A stretch of 64,000 nucleotides of DNA. Origin: Dugong dugon (Eukaryota > Chordata > Mammalia > Sirenia > Dugongidae). Below the pieces are notes generated by a model. The model was not told where the DNA came from. It saw only the letters and a program-made list of their open reading frames with translations, and searched no databases. The translations under genes and the position numbers were made by a program. The stretch is from assembly GCA_030035585.1 (NCBI GenBank), contig CM057469.1:114244650-114308649 (forward strand), read 5' to 3'. Shown here piece after piece: positions 1 through 10,064 of the stretch; within the stretch, counting starts at the first letter, position 1, and each line of letters opens with the position of its first letter.

Positions 1-84
1 AAACAAATTAAAGAGCAAATAACAGATTTGGAAGCAACTTATTTCCATCAGCAAACAGATAATACCTCGAAAAATAAACCACCA

Positions 85-416
85 CTCATCTCTCAGTTTA
101 TTGTGGTATTGTGGTAGCTTGTGTGTTGCTATGATGTTGGAAGCCATATCACCGGTATTTCAAATATCATCATGATCACCCATGGTGGATAGGTTTCAGC
201 AGAGCTTCCAGAGTAAGACAGACTAGAAAGAAAAGCCTGGTGATCTACTTCCAGAGCCAATAAAAACCGATGGATAACAAATCGACAACAAGGGTCTCAA
301 ACATACCAATAATTATGAAGGTGGCACAAGAACAGGCAACTGTTTCTTCTGTAATACAAAATGTTTCCATGAGTCAGAGGCAAATTGATGGCAATTAACA
401 ACAACAAATAAAAATA
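85..416 (+). mobile_element. RTE-derived non-autonomous element: 5' leader joined to 3' tail
   Basis: The first part (about 85-270) matches the leader also seen at 11897-12080, sharing 'gtgtgttgct' and 'cccatggtgg'. From about 285 it switches to the RTE 3' tail ('ggcacaagaacaggcaac', then 'gcaattaacaacaacaaat'). The roughly 2.5-3 kb of coding sequence expected between these parts is missing. It therefore looks like an internally deleted derivative that keeps both ends. The AAC-rich terminus gives the + orientation. A tRNA-like head may once have lain upstream but is not convincing here. Confidence 0.7.
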
Positions 417-759
417 AAGAAGTCATGTAAACTGACTTGAACAGGACCAACTACCTAACAGGAAAAGAATAGAAGATATGAATCAATAATTAACAGAAGA
501 ACAAACTTAAATGCCCAAATACCATATGAAAAGGGGTTCCAACTCAAGAATACAATTCATCTTAAATAAATGTCCACATTAATGTAACAGCAAAATATCA
601 GTTTAAACCTATCACTGAAACAAATCTGAAAAGCAAACAAAGAAAATCTTTAACAGTTGAAAGTATAAACTGATACAGTCCATTGGAAATCAATTGGGAA
701 AAATTTCTAAAACTCACAAATACATATATTTCTGACAAGTAATTCCTAATTCCAGGTAT
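417..759. other. AT-rich intergenic DNA, nothing recognised
   Basis: No exon, RNA gene or recognisable repeat. Composition is AT-rich with stops in all frames. Confidence 0.6.
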
Positions 760-1030
760 TGTATTTTACAGAAATAACACCAAATACATTTAAAAAGGTA
801 AGTACAATGTTATTTATTGTAGTATTCATTACAGTATAATGGTAAAAGACTGAAATAAAATTGAATTTCCATAAGTAATAGGATGATTAGCAACCTTATG
901 ATACATCTATACCATGGAATACAAAGCAATACAAATAAACAGAAACACTTCCATGAGACATATATGAATGATCAAAGCAAAATGTACAAAAGACTATAAT
1001 TTGTGAAAGAATGACAAAGTCCTATGTATG
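760..1030 (+). mobile_element. Old L1 (L1M-type) 3' fragment
   Basis: The text runs through phrases typical of L1 ORF2 C-terminal/3' UTR remnants: an observable 'taccatggaatacaaagcaa', and a segment matching the usual '...actgaaataaa...' context. Divergence is high and the ends are fuzzy. Confidence 0.45.
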
Positions 1031-1307
1031 TACTCCTATGTGTGTGACTGTGTACACATACACACACTTTTATATGATTGTACAAGCACGGAGAAAAATA
1101 TAGAGGGGTCATATCAAGTCATTTACCCAGATAACTTGGTGATTGCTGTGTGCAATAAGGAGGCAGGAACCAAGCAAAATAAGCATCAAAATGAAGACTA
1201 CGCTACCACAAAACAACAAGAATATATATATAAGAGGATAGAATTTCTGTACGAGTGTATATAACATAGCTTTAAATCCAAATAACAGTTACTATAAAAC
1301 ACATTGG

Positions 1308-1456
1308 ACCCTGGTGGTGCAGTTAAGAGCTCGGCTGCTAACCAAAAGTTTGGCCGTTGGAATGTACCAGCCGCTCCTTGGAAACCCTATGGGGCAGTTC
1401 TACTCTGTCCTATAGGGTCACTATGTTGAAATCAACTGGACAGCAACGGGTAATGG
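1308..1456 (+). mobile_element. AfroSINE (short form), near complete
   Basis: The tRNA-derived head starts 'accctggtggtgcag' and continues 'gctcggctgctaacc'. The head resembles the anticodon and T arms of tRNA-Asn, but this is a SINE and not a tRNA gene. The body 'ccgctccttggaaacccta' follows, then a tail related to the RTE 3' end. One small deletion lies in the head ('gcagttaag' instead of 'gcagtggttaag'), which damages the A box. Confidence 0.9.
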
Positions 1457-3355
1457 TAAAATACATTTAGAAGTGGTTGATGATATTTCTGATCTCCTTT
1501 TCTCTGAGTATCCTCCTTGTTTCATTTTGTACAACTTTATTAATAAAGTCATCTTCACTGTGTGTTTGAAATATGTGGCTGTGTACATTAAAATGAAAAA
1601 TGAAAGATCGAAGTACACAAGCATGTCATAATTCCTAGCCTATCATATGAACGCCAATCGATAATGAGGGAAGATTCTATTATTACAGGACAACTTTTCA
1701 TTCTCCGTTCTTCATTCATGAGAAGCTGTCCACTCTCTTCATGATGCTGAGCCTGATCTTCGTTTTACGGAGTAACAGTTTAAACCTGTTTGTTTAGTTC
1801 TCCTTATAAATGTTTGAATATTAATTAGATTTTAAGAATGAAGTCATATTACTGATTTGAGGTGCAACTCACAAGATGACCAAAGGAAATTTTGTTAGTT
1901 TCCAACATTTGATTGCAATGGAGGATGAATTCAGACTCTCCCTCCATGACCTAACTCCCTGATGAGAGATTACTCTGGAAATTATTAAGTGATCTACATC
2001 ACCCTTGGATCATTTTGTGAACTTCAGAAATTGCAGTTAATTTTATGCATGACCCACCTTATTTAAAATGCTCACTATTCCAGGAAATTGCTTGGAACAG
2101 AGTTGTAATCAGAACTTCTCATTTTTCCAGGTGTTCACATTTGAGGAGAGAACAAGTTTTTCCCTGCTTGATAGAGGTGTATTTTAACATGAGTTATTGG
2201 TCTAAATGTGACCATAGAGGGATCCCTTAAGCCCCACAACAATTTTATCTTCCAAATTAAGACAGTATTTTATTACTGCCTGGTGTGGAAACCCCAGGGT
2301 GTTAAGGAGAGCAAGAAAGGATCGTTGGTTTATGTTGTTCTTTAGTGCAAGCTTTTATAAATGCCTTTTCAGTGAAAGTTGACTGATAAGAAACAAACAA
2401 GAACATAATAACTAGGAACTTAATTGCAAGCTTTTTAGCAAGGTGCCTCATTGGTAAAATTAAACAAGGCAAAACAAGTACATATAACTTATTTTAAATG
2501 TTCGTCCTTACGAATAATTTTAAATAATTGGAATTTATGGCTACTTTTATTCTATGAATTGTACCTTCAAATTAAGCTTTATAAAATGCTGATGATATTT
2601 GATGTTTAAATACTGAGAGTTTAACACATGCAGATAAATAAAATTCAAACATTTCCTTTAAAAATGACTTTATTTATAACCCAATATGTAGGTTAAATGT
2701 AGAAATACAAGAAAATGTAAAAGCAAAAACAAAATAAAAAACTAAAGGACTTAAAGATGAGAATACACATTTCCATAATTTTACCAGTTAATTGCTGTGA
2801 ACATCTGATGTATGTTTTCAAGCCTTTCTTTTTCTTTTTCTTTACAAAAAGTAAATGAAATTTGTATATTCTTTTGTTACTTGTTGTATGTTTTAGACAT
2901 TTTTTTTATGTTTGTAAACTTCATAAGTCATTTTTGGAGACTAAATGCTTTTCTGTTATCTGAGTATACCATACTCTGTAGAGTATGTTACCAATTTTTT
3001 TAGATACTCAGATACTTTCAACTTTTTTCTTATAACACATAAAACTGTAATGATCATCTTTGTTCATATAATTTTTTCTTAAATGTATGCATACAGCAAT
3101 GACACCACTGAGGAATGAGAGTGCATAAATCTTTATATTTTCATATAATTCTTTTATAATTTTATTATTCCTTTTTACCTTTTGAAGTTTCTTTAGGTGT
3201 AAGAATACAGTTAATTTAAACAAATTGGTAACTGAATATCCTAACATAATTTATTGAACAAGTCATCCCCACTGATATGAAATGTGACTTTATCATGTAT
3301 CACTTATGTATTTGATTATATACTTTTGTACCTATTTGTGCATATGTTTGTATAT
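1457..3355. other. AT-rich intergenic DNA without recognised gene
   Basis: Reading frames of 60-80 codons occur at 2045-2230, 2812-3003 and 3008-3247 (reverse). They show no domain, no consistent codon bias and no splice-site context. No repeat family could be assigned. Confidence 0.6.
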
Positions 3356-3426
3356 TCACGTGCACACACACATATAATGTGTGTACACTCACACACACGT
3401 GCTTATGTATAGAGATATATATGCTA
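3356..3426. repeat. CA/TG and TA dinucleotide-rich simple repeat
   Basis: Interrupted runs of CA, TG and TA, for example 'tgcacacacacatataatg', are followed by 'gagatatatatgc'. The tract is degenerate. Confidence 0.8.
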
Positions 3427-3763
3427 TTTCCCAATCTACCCACTTACCAGTTTGATATTTGGTGCCAGTTTTATTTTTTCAGTTTATTACAGACACATAG
3501 TACGTTGGGTATCCGACAGAGCAAGTCACTCCTCATTCTAATTTTTTAAAAAATCTCTGATAGTCTTACCTATTTATTCTGCCAACTGTGACTTCAAATC
3601 ATTATCCCCAGTGTTAAAAATGTCTTTGGATTTTTAATCATAAATACCTTAACTGTATGTATGATTCTTAAAGAATAGGCAAATTGGCCATGTCTGTAAT
3701 TTTTTTTTCTAGAAATTTACAGGCCTGTAGAAACTTATATAAAAGTAAAAAAAAAAAAAAATT

Positions 3764-3930
3764 GCATAAGTTACTTAGTCCGTCCAAATCTGAGTTTCCT
3801 CTTTTGTAAAAAAGAACAGTAAGAGTTCACTATTATAAAATTTGCTGTGAGGACTGAAAGAGATAATTCTTGTGATGCAAAGCAGTGTCTGGCACACAGT
3901 TAGTGGTCAAGATACTATAGCTCTTACATG
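3764..3930 (+). mobile_element. MIR SINE fragment
   Basis: Shows MIR core and tail landmarks in order: 'ctgagtttcctcttttgta', 'gctgtgaggactgaaagag', 'gtgtctggcacacag'. Strongly diverged, as expected of this ancient mammalian SINE. Confidence 0.75.
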
Positions 3931-4250
3931 AATGTCAATTAATTAAATATTATTAATCTAATACTAATTACCGGTCATCGAAATTATCCATTCTTTGTGA
4001 ACTCATACTTTTCATAGAATTGTAACATAAAAATAAGTTTAGAAGATATTTTATGTTTTACTATATCTCACTAAGAGTATTTTCCATTTTTGAACTAAAA
4101 AAAAATAGAGAATAGGAGAATAGTAAGCAACAGCTCAAACATTTCATCGTTTCTTGGGGAGTATGGCTAAAAATCCCCTTTTCATTCTCCTCCTGCAAGG
4201 GGCAAACAAAACTTTGAGGCTATTGCTAGAGATAAAGGCAAATAAACAAA

Positions 4251-4633
4251 ACTAGCTAGAGGTTCAGTGGTGGAATTGTTGCCTTTTATGGGGAGACTTG
4301 GGTTTAATTCCCAGCCAATGTTCCTCATGGACAGCCACCACCCATCCGTCAGTGGAGGCTTATGTGTTGCTGTGATGCTAAACAAAGTTTCAGCGGAGCT
4401 TCCCAAAATCAGCCAGTGAAAACCCTAGGGATCGCAACAGCATAGTGTGTGATATAGAGCTAGAAGACGAAGCCGCCAGGTTGGAAAGCACTCAAGATAC
4501 ACAGTGACCACAATGGACTTGAGCACACCAATGGCCGTAAAAATGATGCAGGACCAGGCAACATTTTGTTCTGTTGTGAAAGGGGTTGCCATTAGTGAGA
4601 ATAGACTCAACAGCAACCAACAACAATAACAAG
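4251..4633 (+). mobile_element. Composite SINE: tRNA-Gly-like head + RTE 5' leader + RTE 3' tail
   Basis: Positions 4255-4320 resemble tRNA-Gly: 'ggttcagtggtggaatt' corresponds to the A-box arm and 'gggtttaattcccagccaat' to the B box and T arm. From about 4345 the sequence matches the RTE leader ('tatgtgttgctgtgatgct', then 'cgccaggttggaaagcactc'). From about 4520 it matches the RTE 3' tail ('gcaggaccaggcaacatttt', ending 'accaacaacaataac'). There is no ORF of note. Pol III transcription with RTE-driven movement is inferred from the structure. The head has decayed and would not be a functional tRNA gene. Confidence 0.75.
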
Positions 4634-5439
4634 AGGCATTACAATGCCCTTTCCTAACTTCGGGACATCGTTAAATTGATTTTAATCTTTGTTTATATAA
4701 CTGAAGTGAAGGCTAACTTCAAAAGTCAGTGAAAAAGAAAAAAAAGTGAAAACTGAACCATAATCTGTGACATTACAGATTATTATAGATCATATATACA
4801 TTAGAGATTAATGTCGGAAAGTGACATTACACTGTTGCAAAATGAGCAAATATGATGCTGACTTTTTCCTGCTTACCAACAATGCATTATAAATTAGCGC
4901 AGCTGGAATAGTCTATAGAAAATTGGAGGATCGTGGCCACATATTCAATTCTACTTTGCTATTTTAATCATTATTTAAGGAAATCCTTCTCCAATATTCC
5001 TGATCCTTTTGAATACCAATTACATGAAACACTTCTAGTTAGGCTAAGTGTCAGTTTCAAATTTTCCCAAGAGTCATCTATATAAATATGAATTTCATTC
5101 ATTTACCAAACTGATTTTGATTTTTTACTCTGTGCCTGCCGCTGCATTAGGTGCTATGAAGACAAAGAGGTTAAAAGATAGTTTCTCACTACAAAAAAAA
5201 AAAAAAACAAAACAAAACTTGGAAACTTATTTAAGATTAACAAGACAACATGATTTACTGCATTAAACAGCTTTAGATCTTAAAAAAAAAAAATCCTTCT
5301 AATTTTTAAATAACATAGCGTTAGTAAGCCTGATTATTTTGTGAGTAATCAGTGCTTGTTACAGGGTCTGAAGAAACACATTTAGGTGTGAAACACAAAA
5401 CTAAAAAAAAATAGCTTACCACTTAGAGGAATTTCTGTT
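4634..5439. other. Intergenic DNA; possible diverged L2 scrap
   Basis: No gene seen. Positions 5125-5180 ('ctgcattaggtgctatgaag') resemble an antisense L2 3' end, too short to call firmly. Confidence 0.45.
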
Positions 5440-5846
5440 ACCTTTTTTTTTAAATTGTTGTAAAAATATATATAAGAAAACATTTGTCAATTCAATAATC
5501 TTTACATGTACAATTTAGTGAAACTGATTACATTCATCATGTTCTGCAACCATTACCACTATTTTGTTCCAGATTATTCTACTACCATTAACAGAAACTC
5601 AGTGTGGTTGTTATTTTAATGTGTTCCCGTTCTATCTTGTTTTGATGTTTATGAATAATATGTGTGGATATATATAATAATTTTTAGACAAAATTGGCAT
5701 CATACTTTACATACTGCTTTAAAAGTAGATTTTTTTCCTACTTAATGTATGCTGAAACAACTTCATTAACCATTTTCTTAAAATATGATGTTTTAGGTTA
5801 AGAAAGAAATTATTCTGTTGCTTTCATTAATTATAACATTCATCTC
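5440..5846 (-). mobile_element. Antisense L1M 3' portion, left part
   Basis: The reverse complement reads like the 3' region of an old mammalian L1. On the + strand, 'gtacaatttagtgaaactga' and 'ttctgcaaccattacca' match the characteristic antisense L1 text. Split from the part at 6069-6870 by the foldback element at 5849-6066. Confidence 0.65.
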
Positions 5847-5848
5847 TA

Positions 5849-6066
5849 CCGTATTTTTATGAAAGTAACACAATCCTTCTACGTTTGTTTGCCAACTGTT
5901 CCCCGCCCCCGTGAGGTACTTTCAGAAGCTCCCTATAACAATTTTTTTTTTTACATGTTGATGTGAAAAAAAAAATAGCATAGCACGCTTATGAAAATAC
6001 CTCCTAGGGGGAGGGAGAGGTTGGCAAACAAATGTAGAGGTGAGAGTCATTTGCATAAAAATACAG
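5849..6066. mobile_element. Foldback MITE, copy 1, with TA target duplication
   Basis: A 218-bp element made almost entirely of two inverted arms of about 100 bp. The left arm begins 'ccgtatttttatg' and contains 'gtttgtttgccaactg'. The right arm is its imperfect reverse complement: 'ggttggcaaacaaatg', ending 'cataaaaatacag'. The hairpin tip is a T-run, 'acatgttgatgtg', then an A-run. It is flanked by TA at 5847-5848 and 6067-6068, as expected for Tc1/mariner-type insertion. No transposase is encoded. I cannot assign a named family. Confidence 0.8.
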
Positions 6067-6068
6067 TA

Positions 6069-6870
6069 TTTCCCACATCTCTAAACTATTATCAATAGGA
6101 TAGTTACTAGATGTTGAATTACTGTGTTAAAGAATATGAACTAGGTTGAAGATTTCGAGGTGTATCGACAAGTTTCATTCATGAAAGATTATTTTAATAT
6201 ATATATCCTCAACAGCAGTAAATGAGATTACTTTATGGTTTTGGTAAAAATTTATTAATAACTGCAATTTTTGCCAGTTTGATAATAAAATGCTAAGTGA
6301 AGTATAGGTATTTAATGTATTTATTAGCTATTCAGTTTTTTCTATGTGAATTCTCTTGATTGATACTTTGTCCATTTTCTCTATTAGATGAACTTTTTCC
6401 TACTGATTAATGAAAGCATTTCATATTTTAATTATATTCAACTGTTATTTTTCATTTAATTATCATAATTTACTAGTTTATCATCTTTATTTTTGATACT
6501 TTGATTATTGCATTATTTAAATGTCATGTAATAAACACATCAATTTTTTATTTATCATTTTACATTTGAATTTACTTACAGAACTTTTCCAGCCTAAGAT
6601 CAAATAGCTATTCAGAGGTTTTTTTTTATTATTATTTTATATTCTTATTTTTTTAATCTTAAACTTCTTAATCCAAGTGCAATTAATTTTGCTGTATATT
6701 GGGGGCAGGTTGAGTTTTATTTATTTTTTTAAATTTTCCCCCAAATCCAAACTAATTACCACAACAAGACTTTGGACATAATCATTTCACCTTTTAATTT
6801 CAAATGACATATATAAAAACACTGGCAAAATTTGGAGATCTCTTTTTGAGTATTCTATTCTTTCTTCAAT
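6069..6870 (-). mobile_element. Antisense L1M, right part
   Basis: Continues the antisense L1M after the foldback element. 'ccaagtgcaattaattttgc' followed by 'ggttgagttttatttattt' matches the usual antisense L1 text from within ORF2. Very AT-rich and diverged, with no usable frame. Confidence 0.55.
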
Positions 6871-7079
6871 TTCACAGTATGTTAATCATTGTGGTTAAAA
6901 AAGCTTACCATCTCATATTGTGCTAATTTCCCTCCATCCCCTCATTATTTTGAGTAATTTTTTGATTAGAGACAATTGTGAAGAGTGTTTTCTTTACATG
7001 ATCTCTTTAGGTCTTATGAAATATAATGTTGTAAATTACATTAACATTGAGATGGCTGTTTCGATCTCTGAAACTAAGA

Positions 7080-7300
7080 GCGATGTAGTTTGAGTCACAT
7101 ATCTTTCATGGCCTGAGGTTTGAATCCTAGATTTGCCACTGTAAAATCCCAGCCAAGCAATGCAATTGTGTTAACCCTCATTTTCTTCAACTATAAAATG
7201 GAGGCAGTCATATCTTCTCCCTCAAATGATGGTTGTGGGATTAAGAGACAGCAAAGGTTAAAAAGTGCCTAGTACATAAAATGTGCTCTATACAGTCCCT
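7080..7300 (+). mobile_element. MIR SINE
   Basis: 'gaggtttgaatcctagattt' (tRNA-like B-box side), 'ctataaaatggaggcagtc' and 'gtgcctagtacataaaatg' follow the MIR order. Confidence 0.75.
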
Positions 7301-7352
7301 TGAACTTCTACTGAACAAGGTAAATTAGCTTGACACATACCGTAACTAATTT

Positions 7353-7492
7353 AGGATCACAGTGGTTAAAGTGATGGCCTGCTAACCAAAAGGTCGGTGG
7401 GAGAAAGATGTGTCAGTCTTCTTCCATAGAGATTTACAGCCTTGGAAACTCCGTGGGTTTGCTATAAGTCAGACTAGATTCCATGACAGTAG
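7353..7492 (+). mobile_element. AfroSINE, long form
   Basis: Head 'cagtggttaaagtgatgg', 'gctaaccaaaaggtcgg'. It has the extra internal segment 'gggagaaagatgtgtcag' and 'tttacagccttggaaact' that marks the longer subtype. The tail is eroded ('gctataagtcagactag'). Confidence 0.85.
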
Positions 7493-7523
7493 GTTTGTTT
7501 GTTTTCTTTGTTTGTTTTAAGTT

Positions 7524-7672
7524 GCAGCCCTGATGGTGCAGTGGTTAAGAGCTACAGCTGTTAACCTAAAGGTCAGCAGTTCGAATCCAAACGCTGATCC
7601 TTTGAAATCCTATGGGGCAGTTCTACCCTTTCCTGTGAGTTGGAATCAACTTGACGGCAACAGATTTGGTGG
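7524..7672 (+). mobile_element. AfroSINE, short form
   Basis: Complete head-to-tail copy: 'ccctgatggtgcagtgg', 'cagcagttcgaatcc', then the tail 'tgagttggaatcaacttg'. A T/G-rich tail (7673-7707) follows. It lies 31 bp after another copy in the same orientation. Confidence 0.92.
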
Positions 7673-7954
7673 GTTTTTTTTTTGTTTGTTTGTTTTTTGT
7701 TTTTTGGTAAAGAAATGATTATGACAGTAAAATTTTTATAAGCTCCAACTAAGTTATTGTAGGTGAACATGAACTCTTCTCTGGATTCTTTAAAAGAACA
7801 AGATATATGTTTGTATATTTAGGAAATGGAAATGGAAGTTCGTCTAAATCTATTACTCTTACGTCGATTTTATCTTTAAACTTCAATGATTCTACCAATT
7901 TATTCATATATATGATATAAATTCAATGCCTACTAATAATAAGTAGTGGCTGCA

Positions 7955-8085
7955 ATTTCTGGATAAATAAAATAGCCAGAGAAGTTAAATGATTTCCCTA
8001 ACATCCCCTTGCTAGAGAGTTGCAGAGCAAAACTGGAGCTTTGAGTTCTATACACTTTCCAATATTCCAAGGCGTTGTGATGTCA
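7955..8085 (+). mobile_element. L2/MIR-type 3' fragment
   Basis: 'gagaagttaaatgatttccc' and 'cagagcaaaactggagctt' follow the shared MIR/L2 pattern of '...ttaagt.acttgccc...agagc.ggat...'. Too diverged to choose between the families. Confidence 0.5.
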
Positions 8086-8229
8086 CTGACTGAATATAAT
8101 TGAATGTAATAAAATAAATTGGAAACATGAACTTTTAATAGTCAGTAGCGGTTGATTGCTTTAACATAATCTTACTCCATTGCCTATATATATATTTTTT
8201 AATTGCATTGCAACCACTATACACTAATT

Positions 8230-8781
8230 GTCTTAGTTATCTAGTGCTGCTGTAACAGAAATACCACAAGTGGGTGGCTTTAACAAATAGAAATTTATTT
8301 TTTCAAGTCTAGGAGGCTACAAGTCCACATTCAGGGTGCCAGCTCCAGGGGAAAGGTTTCTCTCTCTTTATTGACTCTGGAAGAAGTTCCTTGTCATCAG
8401 TCTTCCCCTGGTCTTGAAGCTTCTCAGCACAGGGACTCTGGGTCCAAAGGATGCACTTGTCCTGGCTCTTCCTGCTAGGTGGTAATGAGTTCCCTATCTC
8501 TCTGCTAGCTTCTCTCTCCTTTTATCTCTTGTAATAAAAGGCCACACCCCAGGGAATCCCCTTAGATCAGGGCTGTGACCTGAGTAAGGGTGTTGGATCC
8601 CACCCTAATTCTCTTTAACATAACCTGATCCTCCCTCAGTAACCACAGGCAGAGATTAGGATTTACAACACATAGGAAAATTACATCAGATCATAAAATG
8701 GAGGACGACTGTATGATACTGAGAAACATGGCCTAGTCAAGTTGACACATATTTTGCGGGGGCCATAATTCAATCCATAAA
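8230..8781 (-). mobile_element. Repeat R, copy 1 (unnamed 0.5-kb dispersed repeat)
   Basis: The reverse complement aligns through its length with 54661-55155. Landmarks on the + strand: 'gtgctgctgtaacagaaata', 'ccacaagtgggtggctt', 'gcttctctctccttttatct', 'aagttgacacatattttg'. It is flanked by 'actaatt' at 8223-8229 and 8782-8788, a possible target duplication. No ORF is kept. I do not recognise the family by name; it could be a solo LTR or a non-autonomous DNA element. Confidence 0.7.
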
Positions 8782-9059
8782 ACTAATTTTCTCTCCAATT
8801 GACTAATTCCTTTCCTTCAATATTCAACTAAGAATCCCAGGGATGTGCCACCATTTTTATCATTATATCACTGTTGGGTTTAACTTTCTTATATATTACT
8901 CGTATTTTTTCCCAGACTGGGATAAATCCCACCATCAGATTCTCTGTTCTTGGTCTTTGACAGCTGAGAGAATGCTTAAGAAAAACCTCACAGTCTCATT
9001 AGAACCTTACAGAATATCTGATTTCATCTGGATTTTCAAGTCTGCCTGATCATCCCTAA

Positions 9060-9560
9060 TGTGTCACTAGTAAGCTCTCTATCAATTTCTTTAGGAACTA
9101 TTCCGAATATTAATTTCCTTCAACCTCATGTCTCACCCCGTCTCTCCTCTCAGCAAATGAGCTTCTTCCCTCCTTCGTTTAAAAAAAAAAAAAATCAAGC
9201 AAGAACTTTTTAACCTTCGTTTTTGTTTATTTTTTGCCATTGGCAAATGAATCAAACTCTGTAAATTCTTTCTATCCATCTCTCTCATTTTAGCTGGTGA
9301 GGTTGCTTCTCCAAGCTAAAACCCACCTCTTTCTCCACCTGTAATTTCTTTTTGCTTTCTGAGACACTGTGCTATTTCAATCATCTTCAATTTCTCCATC
9401 CTCACCACTTTGGCTTAATTCCTTACACAAATTGTTTTGCTCAATTTTGTCTCATCTTAAAAGAAAATGTTGCCTCAAATCTATACCCTCTGCTAACTAC
9501 AATCTTATGTACTCTCTTCGTAGCTAAGCGATTTGAAAGAATAATCTAGAAGATATTCCA
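9060..9560 (+). mobile_element. L2-like (CR1-clade LINE) ORF remnant
   Basis: The C/T-rich text ends 'cttcgtagctaagcgatttg' then 'aaagaataatctag'. This is the L2 phrase before reverse transcriptase motif A. No open frame survives. Boundaries are uncertain. Confidence 0.5.
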
Positions 9561-9807
9561 TTTATTTTCCAGTGGACTAAGTATGCATCATATGTCATCC
9601 AAATGTCCATTAAAATAACTATAATAGATTAACACAAACAAACAAGTTAAACTGGCAACCACTTTGTAAACTTATGATCAGTGAAAAGCATAAGCCAAAG
9701 TGTAGGCTTGATGTTAGGAAAACTCTACCCCAATATCCGGTAATTTTATGTATTTAATACTATACTCATGCACCTTATAACGTCCGTTCGTGCAACATCT
9801 GACTGCA

Positions 9808-10064
9808 TACACATCTGTAGTCCCCAGGTTACCATCAATTGACTTACGTACAACCTGTAGTTAAGAACCAATCCCCCATAAAGCCCATTACATTAAAAAT
9901 TTGAGGTACATACAATGGTTTCTAACAACAAATGGGGGCTATGTTTTGATGTGAGTCAAAGCATTACTATTATTATTACTGTATTATTATGTTAAAGTTA
10001 TTTTAGTGTATATGGAGGTGTTGCTTTAATGATTTTTATGCATAGAAAGTTACATTGTATACTA
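9808..10064. mobile_element. Old inverted-repeat element, part A (5' of RTE insertion)
   Basis: The left end 'tctgtagtccccaggttac' is an imperfect inverse of the right end at 20601-20640 ('gtaatccgaggactgtctg'). The text runs to 'tttatgcatagaaagttac' and 'attgtatactatat', then breaks where the RTE begins. The same text resumes at 12097. Probably a MITE of roughly 400 bp. Confidence 0.6.

Noticed and set aside
4251-4325. Possible tRNA-Gly gene
   Set aside because: It continues directly into RTE-derived sequence and the tRNA-like part is decayed; it is a SINE head.
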